A stretch of 64,000 nucleotides of DNA from Brachycybe producta (Eukaryota > Arthropoda > Diplopoda > Playtdesmida > Andrognathidae). The stretch lies in contig JAUPFP010000116.1 in the NCBI GenBank assembly GCA_036925085.1, positions 186,001 through 250,000 of the forward strand, written 5' to 3'. A model generated the notes under the pieces. That model did no database searches. It saw nothing but the letters and a program-made list of their open reading frames with translations, and was not told the origin of the DNA. The stretch's first letter is position 1. Each line of letters opens with the position of its first letter. Of the stretch, positions 50,359-61,286 are shown in pieces. Position numbers and translations under genes: made by a program.

Positions 50359-53037
50359 TTGCCCAAGGAATGCAATGCATCTAAAAGCTTCACTCTACGT
50401 CTATTAGTTCATTTGGAATTAATTTTCAAAGTTACATGTCCATGCACAAGCAATGTCAAGCATAGACACTTCAATGATGTCCACTTTGAACTCGTGTCAT
50501 TTTTGAACCATGCAGAGCACACAGGAATTGAAGACATTTCTGCATTCCTGAATGTCCAAGGAATGCAATGCATCTAACAGTTCCATTCTACGAAAATTAT
50601 TAACAATTCTCCAAAAATTAAATTCTTCCATGAGTACCCCCCTTGGAAGTTTTTCAAAAAACGGCCAAAAATGAAAGTAACTGGTGTAATTTTTGAAGCA
50701 TGCATTGCACACTGGAATTGAAGACATCCCTGCATTCCTGATTGCCCAAGGAATGCAATGCATCTAAAAGCTTCACTCTACGTCTATTAGTTCATTTGGA
50801 ATTAATTTTCAAAGTTACATGTCCATGCACAAGCAATGTCAAGCATAGACACTTCAATGATGTCCACTTTGAACTCGTGTCATTTTTGAACCATGCAGAG
50901 CACACAGGAATTGAAGACATTTCTGCATTCCTGAATGTCCAAGGAATGCAATGCATCTAACAGTTCCATTCTACGAAAATTATTAACAATTCTCCAAAAA
51001 TTAAATTTTTCCATGAGTACCCCCCTTGGAAGTTTTTCAAAAAACGGCCAAAAATGAAAGTAACTGGTGTAATTTTTGAAGCATGCATTGCACACTGGAA
51101 TTGAAGACATCCCTGCATTCCTGATTGCCCAAGGAATGCAATGCATCTAATAGCTTCACTCTACGTCTATTAGTTCATTTGGAATTAATTTTCAAAGTTA
51201 CATGTCCATGCACAAGCAATGTCAAGCATAGACACTTCAATGATGTCCACTTTGAACTCGTGTCATTTTTGAACCATGCAGAGCACACAGGAATTGAAGA
51301 CATTTCTGCATTCCTGAATGTCCAAGGAATGCAATGCATCTAACAGTTCCATTCTACGAAAATTATTAACAATTCTCCAAAAATTAAATTCTTCCATGAG
51401 TACCCCCCTTGAAAGTTTTTCAAAAAACGGCCAAAAATGAAAGTAACTGGTGTAATTTTTGAAGCATGCATTGCACACTGGAATTGAAGACATCCCTGCA
51501 TTCCTGATTGCCCAAGGAATGCAATGCATCTAAAAGCTTCACTCTACGTCTATTAGTTCATTTGGAATTAATTTTCAAAGTTACATGTCCATGCACAAGC
51601 AATGTCAAGCATAGACACTTCAATGATGTCCACTTTGAACTCGTGTCATTTTTGAACCATGCAGAGCACACAGGAATTGAAAACATTTCTGCATTCCTGA
51701 ATGTCCAAGGAATGCAATGCATCTAACAGTTCCATTCTACGAAAATTATTAACAATTCTCCAAAAATTAAATTCTTCCATGAGTACCCCCCTTGGAAGTT
51801 TTTCAAAAAACGGCCAAAAATGAAAGTAACTGGTGTAATTTTTGAAGCATGCATTGCACACTGGAATTGACGACATCCCTGCATTCCTGATTGCCCAAGG
51901 AATGCAATGCATCTAAAAGCTTCACTCTACGTCTATTAGTTCATTTGGAATTAATTTTCAAAGTTACATGTCCATGCACAAGCAATGTCAAGCATAGACA
52001 CTTCAATGATGTCCACTTTGAACTCGTGTCATTTTTGAACCATGCAGAGCACACAGGAATTGAAGACATTTCTGCTTTCCTGAATGTCCAAGGAATGCAA
52101 TGCATCTAACAGTTCCATTCTACGAAAATTATTAACAATTCTCCAAAAATTAAATTCTTCCATGAGTACCCCCCTTGGAAGTTTTTCAAAAAACGGCCAA
52201 AAATGAAAGTAACTGGTGTAATTTTTGAAGCATGCATTGCACACTGGAATTGAAGCATCCCTGCATTCCTGATTGCCCAAGGAATGCAATGCATCTAAAA
52301 GCTTCACTCTACGTCTATTAGTTCATTTGGAATTAATTTTCAAAGTTACATATCCATGCACAAGCAATGTCATGCATAGACACTTCAATGATGTCCACTT
52401 TGAACTGGTGTCATTTTTGAACCATGCAGAGCACACAGGAATTGAAGACATTTCTGCATTCCTGAATGTCCAAGGAATGCAATGCATCTAACAGTTCCAT
52501 TCTACGAAAATTATTAACAATTCTCCAAAAATGAAATTCTTCCATGAGTACCCCCCTTGGAAGTTTTTCAAAAAACGGCCAAAAATGAAAGTAACTGGTG
52601 TAATTTTGAAGCATGCATTGCACACTGGAATTGAAGACATCCCTGCATTCCTGATTGCCCAAGGAATGCAATGCATCTAAAAGCTTCACTCTACGTCTAT
52701 TAGTTCATTTGAAATTAATTTTCAAAGTTACATGTCCATGCACAAGCAATGTCAAGCATAGACACTTCAATGATGTCCACTTTGAACTCGTGTCATTTTT
52801 GAACCATGCAGAGCACACAGGAATTGAAGACATTTCTGCATTCCTGAATGTCCAAGGAATGCAATGCATCTAACAGTTCCATTCTACGAAAATTATTAAC
52901 AATTCTCCAAAAATGAAATTCTTCCATGAGTACCCCCCTTAAAAGTTTTTCAAAAAACGGCCAAAAATGAAAGTAACTGGTGTAATTTTTGAAGCATGCA
53001 TTGCACACTGGAATTGAAGACATCCCTGCATTCCTGA
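50359..53037 (+). repeat. Seven T1-like units, two of them 382 bp
   Basis: The unit at 51125 lacks HindIII (CTAATAGCTTC) and is followed by CTTGAAAG at 51408, matching 21585/21868. Two consecutive units lost one base: GAATTGAAGCATCC (about 52250, an A) and GTAATTTTGAAGC (about 52602, a T). The unit at 52273 is T2-like at its start (ACATATCC, GTCATGCATAG) but T1-like at CCAAGGAATGC. AAAATGAAATTC occurs near 52529 and 52911, and CCTTAAAAG near 52938. Confidence 0.86.
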
Positions 53038-56000
53038 TTGCCCAAGGAATGCAATGCATCTAAAAGCTTCACTCTATGTCCATTAGTTCATTTGGAATTA
53101 ATTTTCGAAGTTTCATGTCCATGCACAAGCAATGTCAAGCATAGACACTTCAATGATGTCCACTTTGAACTGGTGTCATTTTTGAACCATGCAGAGCACA
53201 CAGGAATTGAAGACATTTCTGCATTCCTGAATGTCCAAGGAATGCAATGCATCTAACAGTTCCATTCTACGAAAATTATTAACAATTCTCCAAAAATTAA
53301 ATTCTTCCATGAGTACCCCCCTTGAAAGTTTATCAAAAAATGGCCAAAAATGAAAGTAACTGGTGTAATTTTTGAAGCATGCATTGCACACTGGAATTGA
53401 AGACATCCCTGCATTCCTGATTGTCCAAGGAATGCAATGCATCTAAAAGCTTCACTCTACGTCTATTAGTTCATTTGGAATTAATTTTCAAAGTTACATG
53501 TCCATGCACAAGCAATGTCAAGCATAGACACTTCAATGATGTCCACTTTGAACTCGTGTCATTTTTGAACCATGCAGAGCACGCAGGAATTGAAGACATT
53601 TCTTCATTCCTGAATGTCCAATAAATGCAATGCATCTAACAGTTCCATTCTACGAAAATTATTAACAATTCTCCAAAAATTAAATTCTTCCATGAGTACC
53701 CCCCTTGAAAGTTTATCAAAAAACGGCCAAAAATGAAAGTAACTGGTGTAATTTTTGAAGCATGCATTGCACACTGGAATTGAAGACATCCCTGCATTCC
53801 TGATTGCCCAAGGAATGCAATGCATCTAAAAGCTTCACTCTACGTCTATTAGTTCATTTGGAATTAATTTTCAAAGTTACATGTCCATGCACAAGCAATG
53901 TCAAGCATAGACACTTCAATGATGTCCACTTTGAACTCGTGTCATTTTTGAACCATGCAGAGCACACAGGAATTGAAGACATTTCTGCATTCCTGAATGT
54001 CCAAGGAATGCAATGCATCTAACAGTTCCATTCTACGAAAATTATTAACAATTCTCCAAAAATTAAATTCTTCCATGAGTACCCCCCTTGGAAGTTTTTC
54101 AAAAAACGGCCAAAAATGAAAGTAACTGGTGTAATTTTTGAAGCATGCATTGCACACTGGAATTGAAGACATCCCTGCATTCCTGATTGCCCAAGGAATG
54201 CAATGCATCTAAAAGCTTCACTCTACGTCTATTAGTTCATTTGGAATTAATTTTCAAAGTTACATGTCCATGCACAAGCAATGTCAAGCATAGACACTTC
54301 AATGATGTCCACTTTGAACTGGTGTCATTTTTGAACCATGCAGAGCACACAGGAATTGAAGACATTTCTGCATTCCTGAATGTCCAAGGAATGCAATGCA
54401 TCTAACAGTTCCATTCTACGAAAATTATTAACAATTCTCCAAAAATTAAATTCTTCCATGAGTACCCCCTTTGAAAGTTTATCAAAAAACGGCCAAAAAT
54501 GAAAGTAACTGGTGTAATTTTTGAAGCATGCATTGCACACTGGAATTGAAGACATCCCTGCATTCCTGATTGCCCAAGGAATGCAATGCATCTAAAAGCT
54601 TCACTCTACGTCTATTAGTTCATTTGGAATTAATTTTCAAAGTTACATGTCCATGCACAAGCAATGTCAAGCATAGACACTTCAATGATGTCCACTTTGA
54701 ACTCGTGTCATTTTTGAACCATGCAGAGCACACAGGAATTGAAGACATTTCTGCATTCCTGAATGTCCAAGGAATGCAATGCATCTAACAGTTCCATTCT
54801 ACGAAAATTATTAACAATTCTCCAAAAATTAAATTCTTCCATGAGTACCCCCCTTGGAAGTTTTTCAAAAAACGGCCAAAAATGAAAGTAACTGGTGTAA
54901 TTTTTGAAGCATGCATTGCACACTGGAATTGAAGACATCCCTGCATTCCTGATTGCCCAAGGAATGCAATGCATCTAAAAGCTTCACTCTACGTCTATTA
55001 GTTCATTTGGAATTAATTTTCAAAGTTACATGTCCATGCACAAGCAATGTCAAGCATAGACACTTCAATGATGTCCACTTTGAACTCGTGTCATTTTTGA
55101 ACCATGCAGAGCACACAGGAATTGAAGACATTTCTGCATTCCTGAATGTCCAAGGAATGCAATGCATCTAACAGTTCCATTCTACGAAAATTATTAACAA
55201 TTCTCCAAAAATTAAATTCTTCCATGAGTACCCCCCTTGGAAGTTTTTCAAAAAACGGCCAAAAATGAAAGTAACTGGTGTAATTTTTGAAGCATGCATT
55301 GCACACTGGAATTGAAGACATCCCTGCATTCCTGATTGCCCAAGGAATGCAATGCATCTAAAAGCTTCACTCTACGTCTATTAGTTCATTTGGAATTAAT
55401 TTTCAAAGTTACATGTCCATGCACAAGCAATGTCAAGCATAGACACTTCAATGATGTCCACTTTGAACTCGTGTCATTTTTGAACCATGCAGAGCACACA
55501 GGAATTGAAGACATTTCTGCATTCCTGAATGTCCAAGGAATGCAATGCATCTAACAGTTCCATTCTACGAAAATTATTAACAATTCTCCAAAAATTAAAT
55601 TCTTCCATGAGTACCCCCCTTGGAAGTTTTTCAAAAAACGGCCAAAAATGAAAGTAACTGGTGTAATTTTTGAAGCATGCATTGCACACTGGAATTGAAG
55701 ACATCCCTGCATTCCTGATTGCCCAAGGAATGCAATGCATCTAAAAGCTTCACTCTACGTCTATTAGTTCATTTGGAATTAATTTTCAAAGTTACATGTC
55801 CATGCACAAGCAATGTCAAGCATAGACACTTCAATGATGTCCACTTTGAACTCGTGTCATTTTTGAACCATGCAGAGCACACAGGAATTGAAGACATTTC
55901 TGCATTCCTGAATGTCCAAGGAATGCAATGCATCTAACAGTTCCATTCTACGAAAATTATTAACAATTCTCCAAAAATTAAATTCTTCCATGAGTACCCC

Positions 56001-56101
56001 CCTTGGAAGTTTTTCAAAAAACGGCCAAAAATGAAAGTAACTTGTGTAATTTTTGAAGCATGCATTGCACACTGGAATTGAAGACATCCCTGCATTCCTG
56101 A
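53038..56101 (+). repeat. Eight units, TTTATC variant shared at 383 and 766 bp
   Basis: The first unit (53038) is T3-like with a T1-like landmark; the rest are T1-like. GTTTATCAAAAA replaces GTTTTTCAAAAA at 53329, 53712 and 54478, always with CTTGAAAG, so a linked change spread in steps of one and two units. Private changes include AAAAAATGGCC (about 53340, CpG loss), CACGCAGG, TTTCTTCATTCC and CCAATAAATGC in the unit at 53421, and CCCCCTTTG near 54467. Confidence 0.87.
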
Positions 56102-57970
56102 TTGTCCAAGGAATGCAATGCATCTAAAAGCTTCACTCTATGTCCATTAGTTCATTTGGAATTAATTTTCGAACTTTCATGTCCATGCACAAGCAATGTC
56201 AAGCATAGACACTTCAATGATGTCCACTTTGAACTGGTGTCATTTTTGAACCATGCAGAGCACACAGGAATTGAAGACATTTCTGCATTCCTGAATGTCC
56301 AAGGAATGCAATGCATCTAACAGTTCCATTCTACGAAAATTATTAACAATTCTCCAAAAATGAAATTCTTCCATGAGTACCCCCCTTGGAAGTTTTTCAA
56401 AAAACGGCCAAAAATGAAAGTAACTGGTGTAATTTTTGAAGCATGCATTGCACACTGGAATTGAAGACATCCCTGCATTCCTGATTGCCCAAGGAATGCA
56501 ATGCATCTAAAAGCTTCACTCTACGTCTATTAGTTCATTTGGAATTAATTTTCAAAGTTACATGTCCATGCACAAGCAATGTCAAGCATAGACACTTCAA
56601 TGATGTCCACTTTGAACTGGTGTCATTTTTGAACCATGCAGAGCACACAGGAATTGAAGACATTTTTGCATTCCTGAATGTCCAAGGAATGCAATGCATC
56701 TAACAGTTCCATTCTACGAAAATTATTAACAATTCTCCAAAAATTAAATTCTTCCATGAGTACCCCCCTTGGAAGTTTTTCAAAAAACGGCCAAAAATGA
56801 AAGTAACTGGTGTAATTTTTGAAGCATGCATTGCACACTGGAATTGAAGACTTCACTCTACGTCCATTAGTTCATTTGGAATTAATTTTCGAAGTTACAT
56901 ATCCATGCACAAGCAATGTCATGCATAGACACTTCAATGATGTCCACTTTGAACTGGTGTCATTTTTGAACCATGCAGAGCACACAGGAATTGAAGACAT
57001 TTCTGCATTCCTTAATGTCCAAGGAATGCAATGCATCTAACAGTTCCATTCTACAAAAATTATAAACAATTCTCCAAAAATTAAATTCTTCCATGAGTAC
57101 CCTCCTTGGAAGTTTTTCAAAAAACGGCCAAAAATGAAAGTAATTGGTGTAATTTTTGAAGCATGCATTGCACACTGGAATTGAAGACATCCCTGCATTC
57201 CTGATTGCCCAAGGAATGCAATGCATCTAAAAGCTTCACTATACGTCTATTAGTTCATTTGGAATTAATTTTCAAAGTTACATGTCCATGCACAAGCAAT
57301 GTCAAGCATAGACACTTCAATGATGTCCACTTTGAACTGGTGTCATTTTTGAACCATGCAGAGCACACAGGAATTGAAGACATTTCTGCATTCCTTAATG
57401 TCCAAGGAATGCAATGCATTTAACAGTTCCATTCTACAAAAATTATGAACAATTCTCCAAAAATTAAATTCTTCCATGAGTACCCTCCTTGGAAGTTTTT
57501 CAAAAAACGGCCAAAAATGAAAGTAACTGGTGTAATTTTTGAAGCATGCATTGCACACTGGAATTGAAGACATCCCTGCATTCCTGATTGTGCAAGGAAT
57601 GCAATGCATCTAAAAGCTTCACTCTACGTCCATTAGTTCATTTGGAATTAATTTTCGAAGTTACATATCCATGCACAAGCAATGTCATGCATAGACACTT
57701 CAATGATGTCCACTTTGAACTGGTGTCATTTTTGAACCATGCAGAGCACACAGGAATTGAACACATTTCTGCATTCCTTAATGTCCAAGGAATGCAATTC
57801 ATTTAACAGTTCCATTCTACAAAAATTATGAACAATTCTCCAAAAATTAAATTCTTCCATGAGTACCCTCCTTGGAAGTTTTTCAAAAAACGGCCAAAAA
57901 TGAAAGTAATTGGTGTAATTTTTGAAGCATGCATTGCACACTGGAATTGAAGACATCCCTGCATTCATGA
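56102..57970 (+). repeat. Five units including a truncated one; divergent patch
   Basis: The T3 unit at 56102 has TTCGAACTTTCATG. The unit after 56485 is shortened by 46 bp. The following units (57205, 57588 and the B parts from about 57000) share marks not seen elsewhere: ATTCCTTAATGTCC (57010, 57393, 57776), GTACCCTCCTTGG (57098, 57481, 57864) and CTACAAAAATTAT. Other private changes are GAATTGAACACATT, GCAATTCATTTAAC and GCATTCATGATTG. This patch is the most diverged from consensus in the window and probably an older or less homogenised lineage. Confidence 0.86.
56850..56851 (+). other. 46-bp deletion junction removing the A inverted repeat
   Basis: GAATTGAAGA is joined to CTTCACTCTACG. 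The lost 46 bp run from ACATCCCTG through the landmark to AAAAG, so both arms of the A dyad, the landmark and HindIII are gone from this one unit. The landmark distance 56485 to 57205 is 720 bp, exactly 766 minus 46. It occurs once in the window. Confidence 0.92.
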
Positions 57971-58759
57971 TTGCCCAAGGAATGCAATGCATCTAAAAGC
58001 TTCACTCTACGTCTATTAGTTCATTTGCAATTAATTTTCAAAGTTACATGTCCATGCACAAGCAATGTCAAGCATAGACACTTCAATGATGTCCACTTTG
58101 AACTCGTGTCATTTTTGAACCATGCAGAGCACACAGGAATTGAAAACATTTCTGCATTCCTGAATGTCCAAGGAATGCAATGCATCTAACAGTTCCATTC
58201 TACGAAAATTATTAACAATTCTCCAAAAATTAAATTCTTCCATGAGTACACCGCTTAAAAGTTTTTCAAAAAACGGCCAAAAATGAAAGTAACTGGTGTA
58301 ATTTTTGAAGCATGCATTGCACACTGGAATTGAAGACATCCCTGCATTCCTGATTGCCCAAGGAATGCAATGCATCTAAAAGCTTCACTCTACGTCTATT
58401 AGTTCATTTGGAATTAATTTTCAAATTACATGTCAATGCACAAGCAATGTCAAGCATAGACACTTCAATGATGTCCACTTTGAACTAGTGTCATTTTTGA
58501 ACCATGCAGAGCACACAGGAATTGAAGACATTTCTGCATTCCTGAATGTCCAAGGAATGCAATGCATCTAACAGTTCCATTCTACGAAAATTATTAACAA
58601 TTCTCCAAAAATTAAATTCTTCCATGAGTACCCCCCTTGGAAGATTTTCAAAAAACGGCAAAAAATGAAAGTAACTGGTGTAATTTTTGAAGCATGCATT
58701 GCACACTGGAATTGAAGACATCCCTGCATTCCTGATTGTGCAAGGAATGCAATGCATCT

Positions 58760-58761
58760 AA
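58760..58761 (+). other. 65-bp deletion junction in A tail (copy 1)
   Basis: GCAATGCATCTA is joined to AGCAATGTCAAGC; 65 bp containing HindIII, CTACGTCTATTAG and ACATGTCCATGCAC are missing, leaving a 318-bp unit. The same junction is found at 60227/60228, exactly 1467 bp on, so it is one event followed by block duplication. Confidence 0.92.
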
Positions 58762-60226
58762 GCAATGTCAAGCATAGACACTTCAATGATGTCCACTTTG
58801 AACTCGTGTCATTTTTGAACCATGCAGAGCACACATGAATTGAAGACATTTCTGCATTCCTGAATGTCCAAGGAATGCAATGCATCTAACAGTTCCATTC
58901 TACGAAAAATATTAACAATTCTCCAAAAATGAAATTCTTCCATGAGTACTCCCCTTGGAAGTTTTTCAAAAAACGGCCATAAATGAAAGTAACTGGTGTA
59001 ATTTTTGAAGCATGCATTGCACACTGGAATTGAAGACATCCCTGCATTCCTGATTGCCCAAGGAATGCAATGCATCTAAAAGCTTCACTCTACGTCTATT
59101 AGTTCATTTGGAATTAATTTTCAAAGTTACATGTCCATGCACAAGCAATGTCAAGCATAGACACTTCAATGATGTCCACTTTGAACTCGTGTCATTTTTG
59201 AACCATGCAGAGCACACAGGAATTGAAGACATTTCTGCATTCCTGAATGTCCAAGGAATGCAATGCGTCTAACAGTTCCATTCTACGAAAATTATTAACA
59301 ATTCTCCAAAAATTAAATTCTTCCATGAGTACCCCCCTTGGAAGTTTTTCAAAAAACGGCCAAAAATGAAAGTAACTGGTGTAATTTTTGAAGCATGCAT
59401 TGCACACTGGAATTGAAGACATCCCTGCATTCCTGATTGCCCAAGGAATGCAATGCATCTAAAAGCTTCACTCTACGTCTATTAGTTCATTTGGAATTAA
59501 TTTTCAAAGTTACATGTCCATGCACAAGCAATGTCAAGCATAGACACTTCAATGATGTCCACTTTGAACTCGTGTCATTTTTGAACCATGCAGAGCACAC
59601 AGGAATTGAAGACATTTCTGCATTCCTGAATGTCCAAGGAATGCAATGCATCTAACAGTTCCATCCTACGAAAATTATTAACAATTCTCCAAAAATTAAA
59701 TTCTTCCATGAGTACCCCCCTTGGAAGTTTTTCAAAAAACGGCCAAAAATGAAAGTAACTGGTGTAATTTTTGAAGCATGCATTGCACACTGGAATTGAA
59801 GACATCCCTGCATTCCTGATTGCCCAAGGAATGCAATGCATCTAAAAGCTTCACTCTACGTCTATTAGTTCATTTGGAATTAATTTTCAAAGTTACATGT
59901 CCATGCACAAGCAATGTCAAGCATAGACACTTCAATGATGTCCACTTTGAACTCGTGTCATTTTTGAACCATGCAGAGCACACAGGAATTGAAGACATTT
60001 CTGCATTCCTGAATGTCCAAGGAATGCAATGCATCTAACAGTTCCATTCTACGAAAATTATTAACAATTCTCCAAAAATTAAATTCTTCCATGAGTACCC
60101 CCCTTGGAAGATTTTCAAAAAACGGCAAAAAATGAAAGTAACTGGTGTAATTTTTGAAGCATGCATTGCACACTGGAATTGAAGACATCCCTGCATTCCT
60201 GATTGTGCAAGGAATGCAATGCATCT

Positions 60227-60228
60227 AA
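60227..60228 (+). other. 65-bp deletion junction in A tail (copy 2)
   Basis: Identical join to that at 58760/58761. Two such units in the window lack the HindIII site and most of the A tail but keep both inverted repeats. Confidence 0.92.
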
Positions 60229-61286
60229 GCAATGTCAAGCATAGACACTTCAATGATGTCCACTTTGAACTCGTGTCATTTTTGAACCATGCAGAGCACA
60301 CATGAATTGAAGACATTTCTGCATTCCTGAATGTCCAAGGAATGCAATGCATCTAACAGTTCCATTCTACGAAAAATATTAACAATTCTCCAAAAATGAA
60401 ATTCTTCCATGAGTACTCCCCTTGGAAGTTTTTCAAAAAACGGCCATAAATGAAAGTAACTGGTGTAATTTTTGAAGCATGCATTGCACACTGGAATTGA
60501 AGACATCCCTGCATTCCTGATTGCCCAAGGAATGCAATGCATCTAAAAGCTTCACTCTACGTCTATTAGTTCATTTGGAATTAATTTTCAAAGTTACATG
60601 TCCATGCACAAGCAATGTCAAGCATAGACACTTCAATGATGTCCACTTTGAACTCGTGTCATTTTTGAACCATGCAGAGCACACAGGAATTGAAGACATT
60701 TCTGCATTCCTGAATGTCCAATGAATGCAATGCGTCTAACAGTTCCATTCTACGAAAATTATTAACAATTCTCCAAAAATTAAATTCTTCCATGAGTACC
60801 CCCCTTGGAAGTTTTTCAAAAAACGGCCAAAAATGAAAGTAACTAGTGTAATTTTTGAAGCATGCATTGCACACTGGAATTGAAGACATCCCTGCATTCC
60901 TGATTGCCCAAGGAATGCAATGCATCTAAAAGCTTCACTCTACGTCTATTAGTTCATTTGGAATTAATTTTCAAAGTTACATGTCCATGCACAAGCAATG
61001 TCAAGCATAGACACTTCAATGATGTCCACTTTGAACTCGTGTCATTTTTGAACCATGCAGAGCACACAGGAATTGAAGACATTTCTGCATTCCTGAATGT
61101 CCAAGGAATGCAATGCATCTAACAGTTCCATTCTACAAAAATTATTAACAATTCTCCAAAAATTAAATTCTTCCATGAGTACCCCCCTTGGAAGTTTTTC
61201 AAAAAACGGCCAAAAATGAAAGTAACTGGTGTAATTTTTGAAGCATGCATTGCACACTGGAATTGAAGACATCCCTGCATTCCTGA

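Larger units (their letters stand above)
57971..61286 (+). repeat. Nine units holding two copies of a 1467-bp block
   Basis: A block of three 383-bp units and one 318-bp unit occurs twice. Marks repeated 1467 bp apart are GGAAGATTTTCAAAAAACGG (about 58637 and 60104), ACGGCAAAAAATG, TTGTGCAAGG (58736 and 60203), the 65-bp deletion, CACATGAATTG, GAAAAATATTAAC, GTACTCCCCTTGG, GGCCATAAATG and GCAATGCGTCTAAC (59261 and 60728). The second copy alone has CCAATGAATGC (about 60718). The unit at 58354 is 382 bp (TTCAAATTACATGTCAATG) and precedes the first copy, so the true left edge lies between it and 58637. Confidence 0.92.
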
